Positions 1 to 11,202 of a stretch of 64,000 nucleotides of DNA are shown one piece after another. Under the pieces are notes generated by a model. The model was not told the DNA's origin, did no database searches, and saw nothing but the letters and a program-made list of their open reading frames with translations. Source of the stretch: Leptothrix sp. (in: b-proteobacteria) (GTDB lineage: Bacteria; Pseudomonadota; Gammaproteobacteria; Burkholderiales; Burkholderiaceae_C); assembly GCA_013822685.1 (NCBI GenBank), contig PNKV01000006.1:1-64000 (forward strand), given 5' to 3'. Within the stretch, counting starts at the first letter, position 1. Each line of letters opens with the position of its first letter. Made by a program: the position numbers and the translations under genes.

Positions 1-396
1 GACCTTCTTCTTGCGCTTTTCAATCAGGTGCTTGGCCAGCTTGGCCGTGGTCGTGGTCTTGCCGGCGCCTTGCAAGCCTGCCATCAGGATGATCGCTGGG
101 GGTTGCGTCGCCAGGTTCAGGTCGGCCACGCCATCGCCCATGGTGGCGGACAGCTCTTTTTGCACCAGGCTGACCAGCACCTGACCGGGCGTCAGCGATG
201 CCACGACCTCCTGACCCAAGGCCTTGTCCTTGACGCGTGCAATAAAGTCGCGCACCACCGGCAGGGCCACGTCGGCCTCCAGCAAGGCCATGCGCACTTC
301 GCGCAGCATGTCCTGCACATTGGTCTCAGTGATGCGGGACTGCCCGCGCATGGTTTTGACCAGGCGGCTCAGTCGTTCGGTAAGGTTGGATGCCAT
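1..396 (-). CDS. ffh: Signal recognition particle protein Ffh, N-terminal part (cut by window edge)
   Basis: GTPase subunit of the signal recognition particle, which binds 4.5S RNA and signal sequences and delivers ribosomes to FtsY at the inner membrane. The 132 visible codons start MASNLTERLSRLVKT, the usual Ffh N-terminal helical bundle, and reach the P-loop GLQGAGKTTTTAKLAKHL near the left edge. The rest of the G domain and the M domain lie outside the window. It is divergent from the CcsA-like gene, with only about 70 bp between the start codons, an arrangement common in Burkholderiales. Confidence 0.96.
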   Translation of the reverse strand, partial: MASNLTERLSRLVKTMRGQSRITETNVQDMLREVRMALLEADVALPVVRDFIARVKDKALGQEVVASLTPGQVLVSLVQKELSATMGDGVADLNLATQPPAIILMAGLQGAGKTTTTAKLAKHLIEKRKKKV

Positions 397-469
397 GGGA
401 TGCGTTGTGTGCAGTGATGCGCGAGACGGGGACCGGGCAAACAAGCCCGGGCGACCTTAAACTGTGTGG

Positions 470-1324
470 ATGATTCTATCGCCCGCCTCTTTGACCTTTT
501 GGCCAAGCGCCATCGCCGTGCTGGCCTATGGCCTGGCCAGCGTGCTGCCTGAAGGCCAGGGCCAGCCGGCTTCCACCCAGAGCCGGCGCATCTGGGCCGC
601 GCTGGCGGTGGCATGGCTTGCCCACGCCGTCTCCATTGTCCTGGACACGTTTTCCTGGAACGACGTCCACCCCGCCGCGCGTTTCGGGTTCGCGCCGGCC
701 TTGTCGGTCACCACCTGGTTGGTGCTGGCGGTCTACGCCATTGAAAGCCACCGATTGGGCTTGCCTGCGGTGCGTCGTGCTCTGGCCTGGCTGGCCGCCG
801 CCACCGTGGCTTTGTCCTGGGCTTTTCCCGGCCAGGAACACCCCGGCAGTGGCTCGCCATGGGCGCCCCTGCACTGGATTTCAGGGTTCGCCTCTTACGG
901 ACTGATTGGCGCGGCATTGATGCACGCGGCCCTGATGCGGCTGGCTGAAAAACAATTGCGGGCCCGACCCGGCTCGCCCGCCGCCAAGCCCATTTCTCTC
1001 GGCACACCGCAGGCCTTGGGCATGCCCCTGTTGAGGCTTGAATCCCTGACCTTGCGTTTCGTGGCCGCAGGCTTTGCCATGCTCACGCTGACGCTGGTGC
1101 TGGGCATCTGGTCGTCCAACCCCTGGCACTGGGATCACAAATCCGTGTTCTCGGTGTTGTCGTGGCTGGTCTTTGCCATTCTGCTGGTGGGCCGCTATCA
1201 ATTTGGCTGGCGAGGCCGCCAAGCTGTACGCTGGCTGTACGCCGGATCCACCTTGCTGCTGCTGGCCTATGTGGGCTCTCGCTTCGTGATGGAAGTGGTG
1301 CTGCACCGCTCGGCCACCGTCTAA
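470..1324 (+). CDS. CcsA/YpjD-type cytochrome c assembly family membrane protein
   Basis: Integral membrane protein of about 284 residues with some eight hydrophobic segments. The C-terminal part holds the conserved HWDHKSVFSVLSW stretch followed by a GRYQFGWRG loop, typical of the short CcsA/YpjD (cytochrome c biogenesis, HemX-like) proteins found beside ffh. The family relates to heme handling proteins, but the job of this short branch is not established. I start at ATG 470 (MILSPASL); an in-frame GTG two codons upstream (464) is possible. The PP0621 gene follows after 16 bp, so the two are probably co-transcribed. Confidence 0.85.
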   Translation: MILSPASLTFWPSAIAVLAYGLASVLPEGQGQPASTQSRRIWAALAVAWLAHAVSIVLDTFSWNDVHPAARFGFAPALSVTTWLVLAVYAIESHRLGLPAVRRALAWLAAATVALSWAFPGQEHPGSGSPWAPLHWISGFASYGLIGAALMHAALMRLAEKQLRARPGSPAAKPISLGTPQALGMPLLRLESLTLRFVAAGFAMLTLTLVLGIWSSNPWHWDHKSVFSVLSWLVFAILLVGRYQFGWRGRQAVRWLYAGSTLLLLAYVGSRFVMEVVLHRSATV

Positions 1325-1340
1325 AAATCCCCAGTTCAAA

Positions 1341-1583
1341 ATGATCAAATACCTGTTGCTGGGCTTGTTGGCCGCCTTGCTGTTCTACCTGTGGCGCAAG
1401 CCGCGCGTTGGCGCCGCGCCCGGCGACAAGCCAGCGGCGCCAGCCCAACCACAGTCCATGGTGGAGTGCGCCCACTGCGGCGTGCACATGCCGGCCAATG
1501 AGGCTTTGCTTGCCCAGCGGCCCAGCGGGGTCGACTATTTTTGCAGCGAAGATCATCGCCGCGCCGGCCCCCGCGCTCGCTGA
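1341..1583 (+). CDS. PP0621 family protein
   Basis: Small protein of 80 residues. Residues 1-17 form one membrane segment (LLLGLLAALLFYLW), followed by an Ala/Pro linker and a C-terminal mini-domain with CAHCGVHMP and YFCSEDHRR, three Cys and two His suited to bind one metal ion. This matches the PP0621 family, which sits upstream of pilS in many beta- and gammaproteobacteria; its function is unknown. Its TGA overlaps the ATG of the sensor kinase by one base (TGATG), so translation is probably coupled. Confidence 0.85.
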   Translation: MIKYLLLGLLAALLFYLWRKPRVGAAPGDKPAAPAQPQSMVECAHCGVHMPANEALLAQRPSGVDYFCSEDHRRAGPRAR

Positions 1584-3409
1584 TGCCCAAGCCAACGCCG
1601 CCCTCTGAGCCTGACACCCAAGGATCCTGGTTTGGGGGCAACGGGCACGAGGGCGAGGCCTCCACCTTGGCTGCCGGGGCACACCAACCGGACAAGGCGG
1701 CCCCTTCGTCGGCCAGCCCGGCCAGCCGAGGAGAACGCCGGCCACCTTCGTTCTTTCGCATTTACCGAGCCTTCCTGACCGCGCGGGCGGTGCTGGCCAT
1801 CCTGTTGATCGCGATCACCGCGGGCGCCTGGTTGCTGGGCAATCGCCCTTCGTCCTGGGTGCTTGGGCTCACCTTGTCTTACAGCGTTTTGACCTTGGTG
1901 GTGTGGTCGTGGGCCGGCCGACATCCGCCCAAAGACCCTGATCAGCGCAACCTCAAGCATCGGCAGGCGCTGGCCACCATCGGCATCGACCTCACCGCCT
2001 TTGCCTGGCTGAATTTCCTGACCAGCAGCAACCTCAACTCGCAGGCCTTGTTGGCCTTGCCTGTGTTGATGGCGGCCATCTTGATGCCCCGCATCATGTC
2101 GCTGGGCGTGGCCGCGGCCGCCACCTTGAACCTGCTGGCCGCCGCCTGGCTGCAATCGGCCGAGGGTGGCAACCTGTCTTCCTTGATGACGCAAGCGGGG
2201 CTCACCGGTTTTGGCCTGTTCGCCGTGGCCGTGATGGGCAGCGAGCTGGCTGGCCGGCTGGCCCGCGAGGAACGCACCGCCAAGGGCAGCCTGGAGTTGG
2301 CGCGCCAACAGGCCCAGCTCAACCGGCTGGTGATTGAAGAGATGGCCGAAGGCGTGATGGTGACCGACCGCCAGGGCCGTGTCCGCACCGCCAATCCGGC
2401 TGCGCGCCGTTTGTTGGCTGTGCAAGGCAGCACGCCACCGCCGCCATTTCAACTGCGGGGCGTGCCTGCATGGCGCCCATTGGTGCAGGCCGTCGAACAG
2501 GCCTTCGCCAACCCTTTGCATGCCGATGTCGGCCAGGAGTTGAGCCTGCGTTTTGACGACCAGTCCAGCCGCGCCTTGCGCTTGCGCGTGCGCTTCACCA
2601 AAGGCCGCGACGGCCAGGCCATCGAAGACGTCTGCGTGATGTTCATTGAAGACCTGCGCACAGTGTTGGCCCGCCAGCGCCAGGACAAGCTCGCGGCCAT
2701 GGGCCGCATGTCTGCCGGCATCGCGCATGAAATCCGCAATCCGCTGTCCGCCATCGCGCAGGCCAATGCCTTGATGGGCGAAGACGCCACCACGCCCACG
2801 CAAAAGCGCCTGACCCAGATGGTGGCCGACAACGTGGCCCGCCTCAAAAACATCATTGACGATGTGCTGGCCGTGGCCCCCGGTCTGCGCCCACCCGCAC
2901 CAGCGATCGACCTGCTGGAGACCGTGGCCGCCATCTGCAACGACTGGCGCCAAACGGAAGGTATTGCCGCAGGTCCCGACAGCCTGTGTGAGATTGATTT
3001 GTCGGCCTGCAAACCGCAGATCGGCCGCCCTGCGCCCAAGGTCCGATTTGAGCCGGATCACCTTCACCGCGTGCTGGTCAATTTGCTGGACAACGCCTTG
3101 CGCCACAACAGCGGTCAGGCCGGCGCGATCCTGGTGACATTGCAATGGCAAAGGGGCATGCAAGGCAGCGGCCCCTTGGTGCTGTCGGTGCGAAGCGATG
3201 GTGAGATCATCAGCCACGACACAGAGCAATCCCTGTTCGAGCCCTTCTTTTCCACGCGCAGCCGGGGCACCGGACTGGGCCTGTATATTTGCCGTGAGTT
3301 GTGCGAGCGCCATGGCGCCAGCATTGATTACCGCCAGCATCCCGGCGCCGTGCGCCACCGCAACGAGTTCTTCGTGACGATGCCCCTTGAACCCCTCATC
3401 ACCGCATGA
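1583..3409 (+). CDS. pilS: Two-component sensor histidine kinase PilS-like
   Basis: Membrane sensor kinase of 608 residues, partner of the adjacent PilR-like regulator, expected to control type IV pilus (pilA) transcription. The N-terminal half carries about six membrane segments (roughly residues 45-220), then a PAS-like region ([19 protein letters not shown]), the HisKA H-box [13 protein letters not shown] with phospho-acceptor His382, an N box [12 protein letters not shown] and a G box [13 protein letters not shown] chose ATG 1583 ([10 protein letters not shown]), which overlaps the PP0621 stop; a reading frame extends 14 codons upstream inside PP0621. The stop overlaps the pilR start (ATGA). 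No pilin gene is in the window, so the target is inferred from family and synteny. Confidence 0.88.
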   Translation: MPKPTPPSEPDTQGSWFGGNGHEGEASTLAAGAHQPDKAAPSSASPASRGERRPPSFFRIYRAFLTARAVLAILLIAITAGAWLLGNRPSSWVLGLTLSYSVLTLVVWSWAGRHPPKDPDQRNLKHRQALATIGIDLTAFAWLNFLTSSNLNSQALLALPVLMAAILMPRIMSLGVAAAATLNLLAAAWLQSAEGGNLSSLMTQAGLTGFGLFAVAVMGSELAGRLAREERTAKGSLELARQQAQLNRLVIEEMAEGVMVTDRQGRVRTANPAARRLLAVQGSTPPPPFQLRGVPAWRPLVQAVEQAFANPLHADVGQELSLRFDDQSSRALRLRVRFTKGRDGQAIEDVCVMFIEDLRTVLARQRQDKLAAMGRMSAGIAHEIRNPLSAIAQANALMGEDATTPTQKRLTQMVADNVARLKNIIDDVLAVAPGLRPPAPAIDLLETVAAICNDWRQTEGIAAGPDSLCEIDLSACKPQIGRPAPKVRFEPDHLHRVLVNLLDNALRHNSGQAGAILVTLQWQRGMQGSGPLVLSVRSDGEIISHDTEQSLFEPFFSTRSRGTGLGLYICRELCERHGASIDYRQHPGAVRHRNEFFVTMPLEPLITA

Positions 3410-4983
3410 CCGCTCCGACCCTCTACAGCCTGCTGGTCGTTGACGACGAGCCCGACCTGCGCACCTTGTATGAGCTCACGCTGCTGCGCGAGGGCTACGA
3501 CGTGGAAACGGCGGGCAATGTGGAAGATGCCTGGCAACATCTGCAGGACCGCACCTACAGCGCCATCATCACAGACATGCGCCTGCCCGATGGCACCGGC
3601 CTGGACTTGCTGCGCCGCATCGATGCCGAAGGCCGGCGTGAAAAAGCCATCGTCATCACCGCCTATGGTTCGGCCGAAAACGCCGTCGAGGCACTCAAGG
3701 CAGGCGCCTACGACTACCTGACCAAGCCCGTCGATCTGCGCCAGTTCCGCGCCGTGGTGTCCTCGGCCTTGGGGCGTACGCCCTCACCCGCATTGCCCAC
3801 GCCGGCCTCTGTGCAAGAGCCGGCCACCAACCCGCTGGCACCACCACCCCTCGCACTGCACCGCGGCGCCCGGAAGGCCGAGGCCACCGCGTTGTCAAGG
3901 ATGGTGGGCAACTCTGATGCACTGCAGCATGTGCGAGGGTTGATCGACAAGGTCGCGCGCAGCATGGCGCCTGTCTTGGTGTGGGGCGAATCGGGCACGG
4001 GCAAAGAACTGGTCGCCCGCGCCATCCACGATGTCAGCAGCCGGCACCAGCAGCCATTCATCGCGGTCAACTGCGGCGCCATCCCCGAGCAATTGCTGGA
4101 AGCCGAGTTCTTTGGCTACCGCAAGGGCGCCTTCACAGGCGCCAACGAAGACCGCGAAGGTTTTTTCCAGGCCGCACATGGCGGCTCCCTGTTCCTGGAT
4201 GAAATCGGCGACCTACCCTTGTCCATGCAGACCAAGCTGCTGCGCGTGATCCAGGAGCGCGCGGTGCGCCCGGTCGGCGCGGTCGCCGAGGTGCCCGTGG
4301 ACGTGCGCATCATCAGCGCCACCCACAAGGACTTGGCCGCCGAAGTGGCCGCCAAACGTTTTCGCCAAGATTTGTTCTACCGGCTCAACGTCATCCAGAT
4401 TCCCCTGCCCGCTTTGCGGGAAAGGCTGGAAGACCTGCCCAGCCTGTGCCTGCGCATCCTTGAGCGCATATCGTCTGAATCCGGCCTCAGCGCGGTGCCG
4501 CAGTTGGGCCGGACCGGCCTGGTCGCTTTGCTGAAACACCCTTTCCCGGGCAATGTTCGCGAGCTGGAAAACATCTTGCACCGCGCCGTGACCTTGAGTG
4601 GCCACCAACTGATCGAAGCCGATGACTTGGGCTTGCCGAACGCCTCACCAAGCCATGCAGAAGACATCGTCACGCCCGATTTCCTCACGCCATCAGCCTT
4701 GCTTGGCGAGAGCTCGGCTGTGCCAGCAGCAGCCCCGCCCGCGACACCGGCGCCCCTGCCAGCCGCATTGCCTTCTGATTTAGTGAGTCACCTTGACCAG
4801 GTCGAGCGCGACATCCTGGTCCAGGCCCTTGAGAAATACCGATTGAACCGCACCGCCGCCGGTGCCAGCCTGAGCTTGAGCCTGCGCCAAATGCGCTATC
4901 GCATGGCCCGATTGGGCGTGAAGGTCACCGACCAAGGCATCGTGCTTGGCGAACGCTTCGACCCCGAAGCCGACGCGGAGTGA
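3406..4983 (+). CDS. pilR: Sigma-54-dependent response regulator PilR-like
   Basis: NtrC-family activator of 525 residues. Receiver domain residues 8-120 with acidic pocket VVDDEPD and phospho-acceptor Asp57 ([10 protein letters not shown]). The AAA+ domain (about 160-400) carries Walker A GESGTGKE, the GAFTGA loop that touches sigma-54, Walker [12 protein letters not shown] and the arginine-finger region. The last 50 residues form a Fis-type HTH ([21 protein letters not shown]). It starts inside pilS (ATGA overlap) and its stop overlaps ampD (TGATG), so the run from PP0621 to ampD is one tight operon. Confidence 0.92.
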   Translation: MTAPTLYSLLVVDDEPDLRTLYELTLLREGYDVETAGNVEDAWQHLQDRTYSAIITDMRLPDGTGLDLLRRIDAEGRREKAIVITAYGSAENAVEALKAGAYDYLTKPVDLRQFRAVVSSALGRTPSPALPTPASVQEPATNPLAPPPLALHRGARKAEATALSRMVGNSDALQHVRGLIDKVARSMAPVLVWGESGTGKELVARAIHDVSSRHQQPFIAVNCGAIPEQLLEAEFFGYRKGAFTGANEDREGFFQAAHGGSLFLDEIGDLPLSMQTKLLRVIQERAVRPVGAVAEVPVDVRIISATHKDLAAEVAAKRFRQDLFYRLNVIQIPLPALRERLEDLPSLCLRILERISSESGLSAVPQLGRTGLVALLKHPFPGNVRELENILHRAVTLSGHQLIEADDLGLPNASPSHAEDIVTPDFLTPSALLGESSAVPAAAPPATPAPLPAALPSDLVSHLDQVERDILVQALEKYRLNRTAAGASLSLSLRQMRYRMARLGVKVTDQGIVLGERFDPEADAE

Positions 4984-5576
4984 TGAGCACGCCCATGGCC
5001 TCCGACTTCTGGCCAAAAGGTTGGTGCCCACAAGCCCGCCGCATTGACTCCCCCAACTTCGGCCCCCGCCCGCCGGGCACCGCAGTCAATCTGGCGCTGA
5101 TCCATTCGATCAGCTTGCCGCCCGGTGTTTATGGCGGTGACGAGATCGAGCGCCTGTTCACCAACCGCCTGGACTGGGACGCGCACCCCTACTTCCAGCA
5201 GATCCGAGGCGCCGAAGTCTCGGCCCATTTCGTGATCCGACGCGATGGTGAATTGCTGCAGTTCGTGTCCGCCCATGACCGGGCATGGCACGCGGGCCAG
5301 TCATCGTGGCGGGGCCGCGACAACTGCAACGATTACTCCATCGGCATCGAGCTTGAGGGGCTGGAAGACGACCCCTTTGAAAGGGTTCAGTACCAAGCCC
5401 TGGCCGACCTGTTGCAGCAAGCCCTCAAGGCCTACCCGATCGATCAGATCGCAGGCCATGAGCACGTGGCCCCTGGACGCAAACGCGACCCTGGACAGGC
5501 CTTTGACTGGCCTGCTCTGCAAGCCTTGCTGGGCTGGGATCAGCGCTGCTTTCCCACCGATATCACATCGCCTTGA
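4983..5576 (+). CDS. ampD: 1,6-anhydro-N-acetylmuramyl-L-alanine amidase AmpD
   Basis: Cytoplasmic zinc amidase that cleaves the lactyl-amide bond of anhydro-muropeptides during cell-wall recycling. The 197-residue length fits the family. Zinc ligands are seen as His in LALIHSISLP and the His/Asp of GHEHVAPGRKRDPG, and the catalytic Glu lies in YSIGIELEGLED. ATG 4983 overlaps the pilR stop by one base; a GTG directly upstream (4980) is an alternative. In this position it is a common neighbour of pilR in Burkholderiales. Loss of AmpD derepresses AmpC beta-lactamase where ampR exists; no ampR is seen here. Confidence 0.93.
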   Translation: MSTPMASDFWPKGWCPQARRIDSPNFGPRPPGTAVNLALIHSISLPPGVYGGDEIERLFTNRLDWDAHPYFQQIRGAEVSAHFVIRRDGELLQFVSAHDRAWHAGQSSWRGRDNCNDYSIGIELEGLEDDPFERVQYQALADLLQQALKAYPIDQIAGHEHVAPGRKRDPGQAFDWPALQALLGWDQRCFPTDITSP

Positions 5577-5623
5577 GCATGCCCAGCCAGGGCTGCCCCG
5601 ATCGGCAATTTCCCTGAATTAAC

Positions 5624-5638
5624 CCCCTGATTGCGGGG
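5624..5638. promoter_or_regulatory. GC-rich dyad CCCCTGANNGCGGGG upstream of nrdA
   Basis: Quasi-palindrome CCCCTGATTGCGGGG with a 7-base centre, 33 bp before the first NrdR box. The same pattern CCCCTGANNGCGGGG recurs at 11170-11184 upstream of the PEP-CTERM gene. The binding protein is unknown to me. Confidence 0.35.
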
Positions 5639-5661
5639 GCGGGCGAAATTAGCGTTATAGT
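5631..5661 (+). promoter_or_regulatory. Possible sigma-70 promoter of nrdA
   Basis: TTGCGG (5631-5636), 19-bp spacer, TATAGT (5656-5661). The long spacer is not ideal. A second TATAGT hexamer at 5710-5715 lies inside the downstream NrdR box but has no good -35 element, so the true start of transcription is open. Confidence 0.35.
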
Positions 5662-5670
5662 CACACCCAT

Positions 5671-5717
5671 ACGCTACCTGTAGTGCCAAAAGCACTTCCA
5701 AACACCAGATATAGTGT
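5671..5717. promoter_or_regulatory. Tandem NrdR boxes upstream of nrdA
   Basis: Two 16-bp sites resemble the NrdR consensus ACACWATATATWGTGT: box 1 at 5671-5686 (ACGCTACCTGTAGTGC, degenerate) and box 2 at 5702-5717 (ACACCAGATATAGTGT, near-perfect). Their starts are 31 bp apart, about three helical turns, the spacing typical of NrdR-regulated ribonucleotide reductase operons. NrdR with bound dATP represses such promoters. The nrdR gene itself is not in this window. Confidence 0.8.
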
Positions 5718-5757
5718 TTACAGTCCTCAGCGTGACAGAGCAGATCAAGCGCAAAAC

Positions 5758-5789
5758 TAAGGCCTCCCCGTCGTTTCCGGGAGGCCTTA
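5758..5789 (+). promoter_or_regulatory. Leader hairpin in the nrdA 5' untranslated region
   Basis: Perfect 11-bp inverted repeat TAAGGCCTCCC (5758-5768) / GGGAGGCCTTA (5779-5789) with a 10-base loop. It ends about 8 bases before the ribosome binding site GAAGGG (5795-5800) of nrdA. No T-run follows, so it does not look like a simple terminator; it may stabilise the mRNA or tune translation. Confidence 0.5.
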
Positions 5790-5806
5790 ACTCCGAAGGG
5801 AATCAC

Positions 5807-8704
<2,898 letters not shown>

Positions 8705-8710
8705 TGCATT

Positions 8711-8738
8711 GAACAAGGCCTCGAAAGAGGCCTTGTTC
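8711..8738 (+). promoter_or_regulatory. Perfect 12-bp hairpin with GAAA loop after nrdA
   Basis: GAACAAGGCCTC (8711-8722), loop GAAA (8723-8726), GAGGCCTTGTTC (8727-8738). It begins 6 bases after the nrdA stop. A GNRA tetraloop on a perfect stem is very stable; no T-run follows, so it more likely protects the nrdA 3' end or marks an mRNA processing site than terminates transcription. Confidence 0.6.
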
Positions 8739-8770
8739 ATCTCGCGGCTTAACTTTGTTGATTCAATGAG

Positions 8771-8843
8771 AGCACTTCGACGCAAGACCGCAACAAACTG
8801 GGGCTTGTACTGTCAAGAAGTGCTTGGTGTTTTTCACAACACC
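8771..8843 (+). promoter_or_regulatory. Further inverted repeats in the nrdA-nrdB intergenic region
   Basis: AGCACTTC (8771-8778) pairs with GAAGTGCT (8817-8824) across 38 bases, and GGTGTT (8826-8831) pairs with AACACC (8838-8843). The octamer AGCACTTC also occurs between the two NrdR boxes upstream of nrdA (5691-5698). This suggests RNA-level or protein-level control of nrdB separate from nrdA, but is only a pattern observation. Confidence 0.35.
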
Positions 8844-8877
8844 CTTTCATAATTCGAACCCATAGGATGTATACACC

Positions 8878-10089
8878 ATGTTGGTCTGGGAAGACGACGC
8901 ACCTTCAAGCTCTTCAGTATCTGGCGCTTCCGCTCCTTCATCGCAACGCGATGTCCGGGATGTGAATGCGTCGGCCCTTCAAACTGTGACAGCTGCATCC
9001 TTCAACCACCCCGTTCCAAGCACCGCATCGGCCGCAGCAGCGCACGTGCAACGCGCCGCTGAGCCCGTCAAGCGCCGCGTCAATGCTGCCGACAAGCGCA
9101 TCATCAATGGTCAGACCGACGTCAACCAGTTGGTGCCCTTCAAGTACAAGTGGGCCTGGGAAAAGTACCTCGCCACTTGCGCTAACCACTGGATGCCGCA
9201 AGAAGTGAACATGTCGCGCGACATCGCCTTGTGGAAGGACCCCAATGGTCTGACCGAAGACGAGCGCCGCATCGTCAAGCGCAACCTCGGCTTCTTCGTC
9301 ACCGCCGATTCGCTTGCCGCCAACAACATCGTGTTGGGCACCTACCGCCACATCACGGCGCCCGAGTGCCGTCAGTTCCTGTTGCGCCAGGCTTTTGAAG
9401 AAGCCATCCACACCCACGCGTATCAATACATCGTTGAATCGCTGGGCCTGGATGAATCCGAAATCTTCAACGCCTACAACGAAGTCCAATCAATCCGCGA
9501 CAAGGACGAGTTCCTGATCCCCTTCATCGAAGCGATCAGCGACCCCAACTTCCACACCGGCACGCACGAGACCGACCAGACCTTGCTCAAGTCGCTGATC
9601 GTGTTCGCCTGCCTGATGGAAGGCCTGTTCTTCTACGTCGGCTTCACGCAGATCCTGGCGTTGGGTCGCCAGAACAAGATGACCGGTGCTGCCGAGCAGT
9701 ACCAGTACATCCTGCGCGACGAGTCCATGCACTGCAACTTCGGCATTGACCTGATCAATCAGTTGAAGCTTGAGAACCCGCACCTGTGGACTGCCGATTT
9801 CAAAGCCGAAATCAAAGCGCTGTTCCTCAAAGCTGTTGAACTTGAATACCGGTATGCCGAAGACACCATGCCGCGTGGCGTGCTGGGCATGAACGCATCG
9901 ATGTTCAAAGGCTACTTGCGCTACATCGCCAACCGCCGCGCCGCACAGATTGGGCTGGAAGAACTCTTCGCCAATGAAGAGAACCCCTTCCCATGGATGA
10001 GCGAAATGATTGACCTGAAGAAAGAACGCAACTTTTTCGAAACCCGAGTCATTGAATATCAGTCGGGCGGCGCCCTGAGCTGGGATTGA
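8878..10089 (+). CDS. nrdB: Class Ia ribonucleoside-diphosphate reductase, beta subunit
   Basis: Radical-generating subunit of 403 residues with a di-iron site. Metal ligands and the radical tyrosine are visible in [11 protein letters not shown] (Glu, His, Tyr at the E115/H118/Y122 spacing of E. coli), with further ligands in [12 protein letters not shown] and [11 protein letters not shown]. The core begins near residue 78 ([23 protein letters not shown]). Before it is a Ser/Ala-rich, low-complexity N-terminal stretch of about 75 residues, longer than in E. coli. Start ATG 8878 follows AGGATG. Separated from nrdA by 173 bp rich in hairpins. Confidence 0.95.
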   Translation: MLVWEDDAPSSSSVSGASAPSSQRDVRDVNASALQTVTAASFNHPVPSTASAAAAHVQRAAEPVKRRVNAADKRIINGQTDVNQLVPFKYKWAWEKYLATCANHWMPQEVNMSRDIALWKDPNGLTEDERRIVKRNLGFFVTADSLAANNIVLGTYRHITAPECRQFLLRQAFEEAIHTHAYQYIVESLGLDESEIFNAYNEVQSIRDKDEFLIPFIEAISDPNFHTGTHETDQTLLKSLIVFACLMEGLFFYVGFTQILALGRQNKMTGAAEQYQYILRDESMHCNFGIDLINQLKLENPHLWTADFKAEIKALFLKAVELEYRYAEDTMPRGVLGMNASMFKGYLRYIANRRAAQIGLEELFANEENPFPWMSEMIDLKKERNFFETRVIEYQSGGALSWD

Positions 10090-10092
10090 TCC

Positions 10093-10204
10093 TTGCACAG
10101 AGCACCGCACCGGCGTACCCCATTCATCACACCGCGCTCAGATCCTAGGGGGCGTTGGGTGATGAATCGCTGTACCGCATTCAGCGGTGCAGTGCTCTTT
10201 GCAA
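10093..10204 (+). repeat. 112-base imperfect inverted repeat between nrdB and the histone gene
   Basis: The outer arms 10093-10112 and 10185-10204 pair at 18 of 20 positions; inner segments 10115-10118/10172-10175 (GTAC) and 10122-10130/10159-10167 (ATTCATCAC/GTGATGAAT) pair perfectly. It begins 4 bases after the nrdB stop and ends just before the AAGGAG ribosome binding site of the H1-like gene. No T-run follows. It may be a structured 5' leader of the histone gene, the nrdB 3' end, or a cruciform. Confidence 0.6.
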
Positions 10205-10223
10205 CTTGATCAAGGAGATCCGT

Positions 10224-10688
10224 ATGGCAACTGCGAAAAAAGCGGCAGCAAAGAAAGCTGCTCCGGCCAAGAAGGCCGCTGTGAAGAAGGCCGCTCCGGC
10301 CAAGAAAGTCGCTGTGAAGAAGGCAGCGCCGGCTAAAAAGGCCGCCGTGAAGAAGGCAGCTCCCGCCAAAAAAGCGGCAGTGAAGAAGGCAGCACCGGCC
10401 AAGAAGGCCGCAGTGAAGAAGGCAGCTCCTGCCAAAAAGGCAGCGGCCAAGAAGGCGCCCGCCAAAAAGGCAGCGCCGGCCAAGAAGGCCGCAGTGAAGA
10501 AGGCAGCTCCCGCTAAAAAGGCAGCTCCCGCTGCCAAGAAGCCAGCCGCCAAGAAAGCTGCTGCCAAAAAGCCTGCCCCTGCCAAGCCTGCCCCTGCGGC
10601 CAAAAAGCCCGCTTCGGCCAAGCCTGCCGCGAAGACCACGCTGAGCCCCCAAGCCGCGTGGCCCTTCCCGACTGGCAACAAGCCCTGA
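10224..10688 (+). CDS. Histone H1-like DNA-binding protein (Ala/Lys/Pro repeats)
   Basis: Very basic 154-residue protein made mostly of repeats such as AAPAKKAAVKK and AAPAKKAAAKK (residues 2 to about 110), then a Pro-rich part (KKPAPAKPAPAAKKP) and a short tail SPQAAWPFPTGNKP of the kind seen in Burkholderiales H1-like proteins. Such proteins resemble the C-terminal tail of eukaryotic H1 and chlamydial Hc2 and are expected to bind and condense DNA. ATG 10224 follows AAGGAG at 10212-10217; the frame is open upstream, but that would place the start inside the inverted repeat. A Rho-independent terminator follows. Repeat number probably varies between strains. Confidence 0.9.
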   Translation: MATAKKAAAKKAAPAKKAAVKKAAPAKKVAVKKAAPAKKAAVKKAAPAKKAAVKKAAPAKKAAVKKAAPAKKAAAKKAPAKKAAPAKKAAVKKAAPAKKAAPAAKKPAAKKAAAKKPAPAKPAPAAKKPASAKPAAKTTLSPQAAWPFPTGNKP

Positions 10689-10737
10689 GTTCAGCCGCAA
10701 GGTTGAACTGGCGGATGGCAACAGCCTTTCGCCTTTC

Positions 10738-10765
10738 AAGCCCGGCTCCGGCCGGGCTTTTCTTT
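10738..10765 (+). terminator. Rho-independent terminator after the H1-like gene
   Basis: AAGCCCGGC (10738-10746), loop TCCG, GCCGGGCTT (10751-10759), followed by TTCTTTG. It separates the histone gene from the DUF167 gene 20 bp downstream. Confidence 0.85.
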
Positions 10766-10783
10766 GCCTGAACGAACGCCACC

Positions 10784-11155
10784 ATGGCCAAGCAACCCGC
10801 AACATCACCGCCACCGCGTGTTTGGCCATGCTTGCGACTGGAAATTGAAGGCAAACGCCAGCGCGTTGTCATCGACCTGAGCATTTCACCCAACGCCAAG
10901 CGGAGCGAAGTGGTTGGGTGGCACGACGGTGCCCTGCGGCTACGCATTGCGGCCTCGCCCATCGAGGGGGCCGCCAATGACGCGGTGCGCCGCTGGCTGT
11001 CAAGCTCGCTGGGCGTACCCCAGGCCAATATCGAACTGCTGCGGGGCGCGACAAGCCGCCGAAAGCAATGGGCACTGGACACCGATCCGGCCCGAATCTA
11101 CCGTTGGATCGACGATTTGATCGCCTCCGGCCAGATTCCTGCACCAACATTGTGA
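10784..11155 (+). CDS. DUF167 / YggU (UPF0235) family protein
   Basis: Cytoplasmic protein of 123 residues. The core matches the DUF167 fold: RVVIDLSISPNAKRSEVVGWHDGALRLRIAASPIEGAANDAVRRWL, with the characteristic APPVEGxAN-like segment here as ASPIEGAAND. Function is unknown in this family. The first 25 residues (AKQPATSPPPRVW) are an extension. It lies between two terminator or promoter regions and is probably transcribed on its own. Confidence 0.88.
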   Translation: MAKQPATSPPPRVWPCLRLEIEGKRQRVVIDLSISPNAKRSEVVGWHDGALRLRIAASPIEGAANDAVRRWLSSSLGVPQANIELLRGATSRRKQWALDTDPARIYRWIDDLIASGQIPAPTL

Positions 11156-11169
11156 AACACTTACACCCC

Positions 11170-11184
11170 CCCCTGAACGCGGGG
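11170..11184. promoter_or_regulatory. GC-rich dyad CCCCTGANNGCGGGG upstream of the PEP-CTERM gene
   Basis: CCCCTGAACGCGGGG, the second copy of the pattern found at 5624-5638. It is centred about 26 bp upstream of the putative -35 element. Possible activator or repressor site; the regulator is unknown. Confidence 0.35.
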
Positions 11185-11202
11185 ATAGGCTTGTCAGGGT
11201 TA

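Noticed and set aside
1553..3358. Long minus-strand reading frame of about 600 codons over pilS
   Set aside because: Shadow of the plus-strand kinase caused by GC-biased third positions; composition (Gln/His/Arg-rich) is unlike a real protein. Similar shadows lie over nrdA, ettA, the hybrid kinase and the c-di-GMP genes.
5714..5806. Longer NrdA start at 5714
   Set aside because: It begins inside the second NrdR box and includes the leader hairpin; ATG 5807 has a Shine-Dalgarno sequence and fits the family N-terminus.
10245..10560. Repeats that could be mistaken for a CRISPR array
   Set aside because: The repeats are contiguous codon-based units in the H1-like gene without unique spacers.
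10181..10681. Minus-strand hydrophobic repeat frame (AFLAGAAFFTAAF repeats)
   Set aside because: Reverse complement of the H1-like repeats; no ribosome binding site and no independent support.
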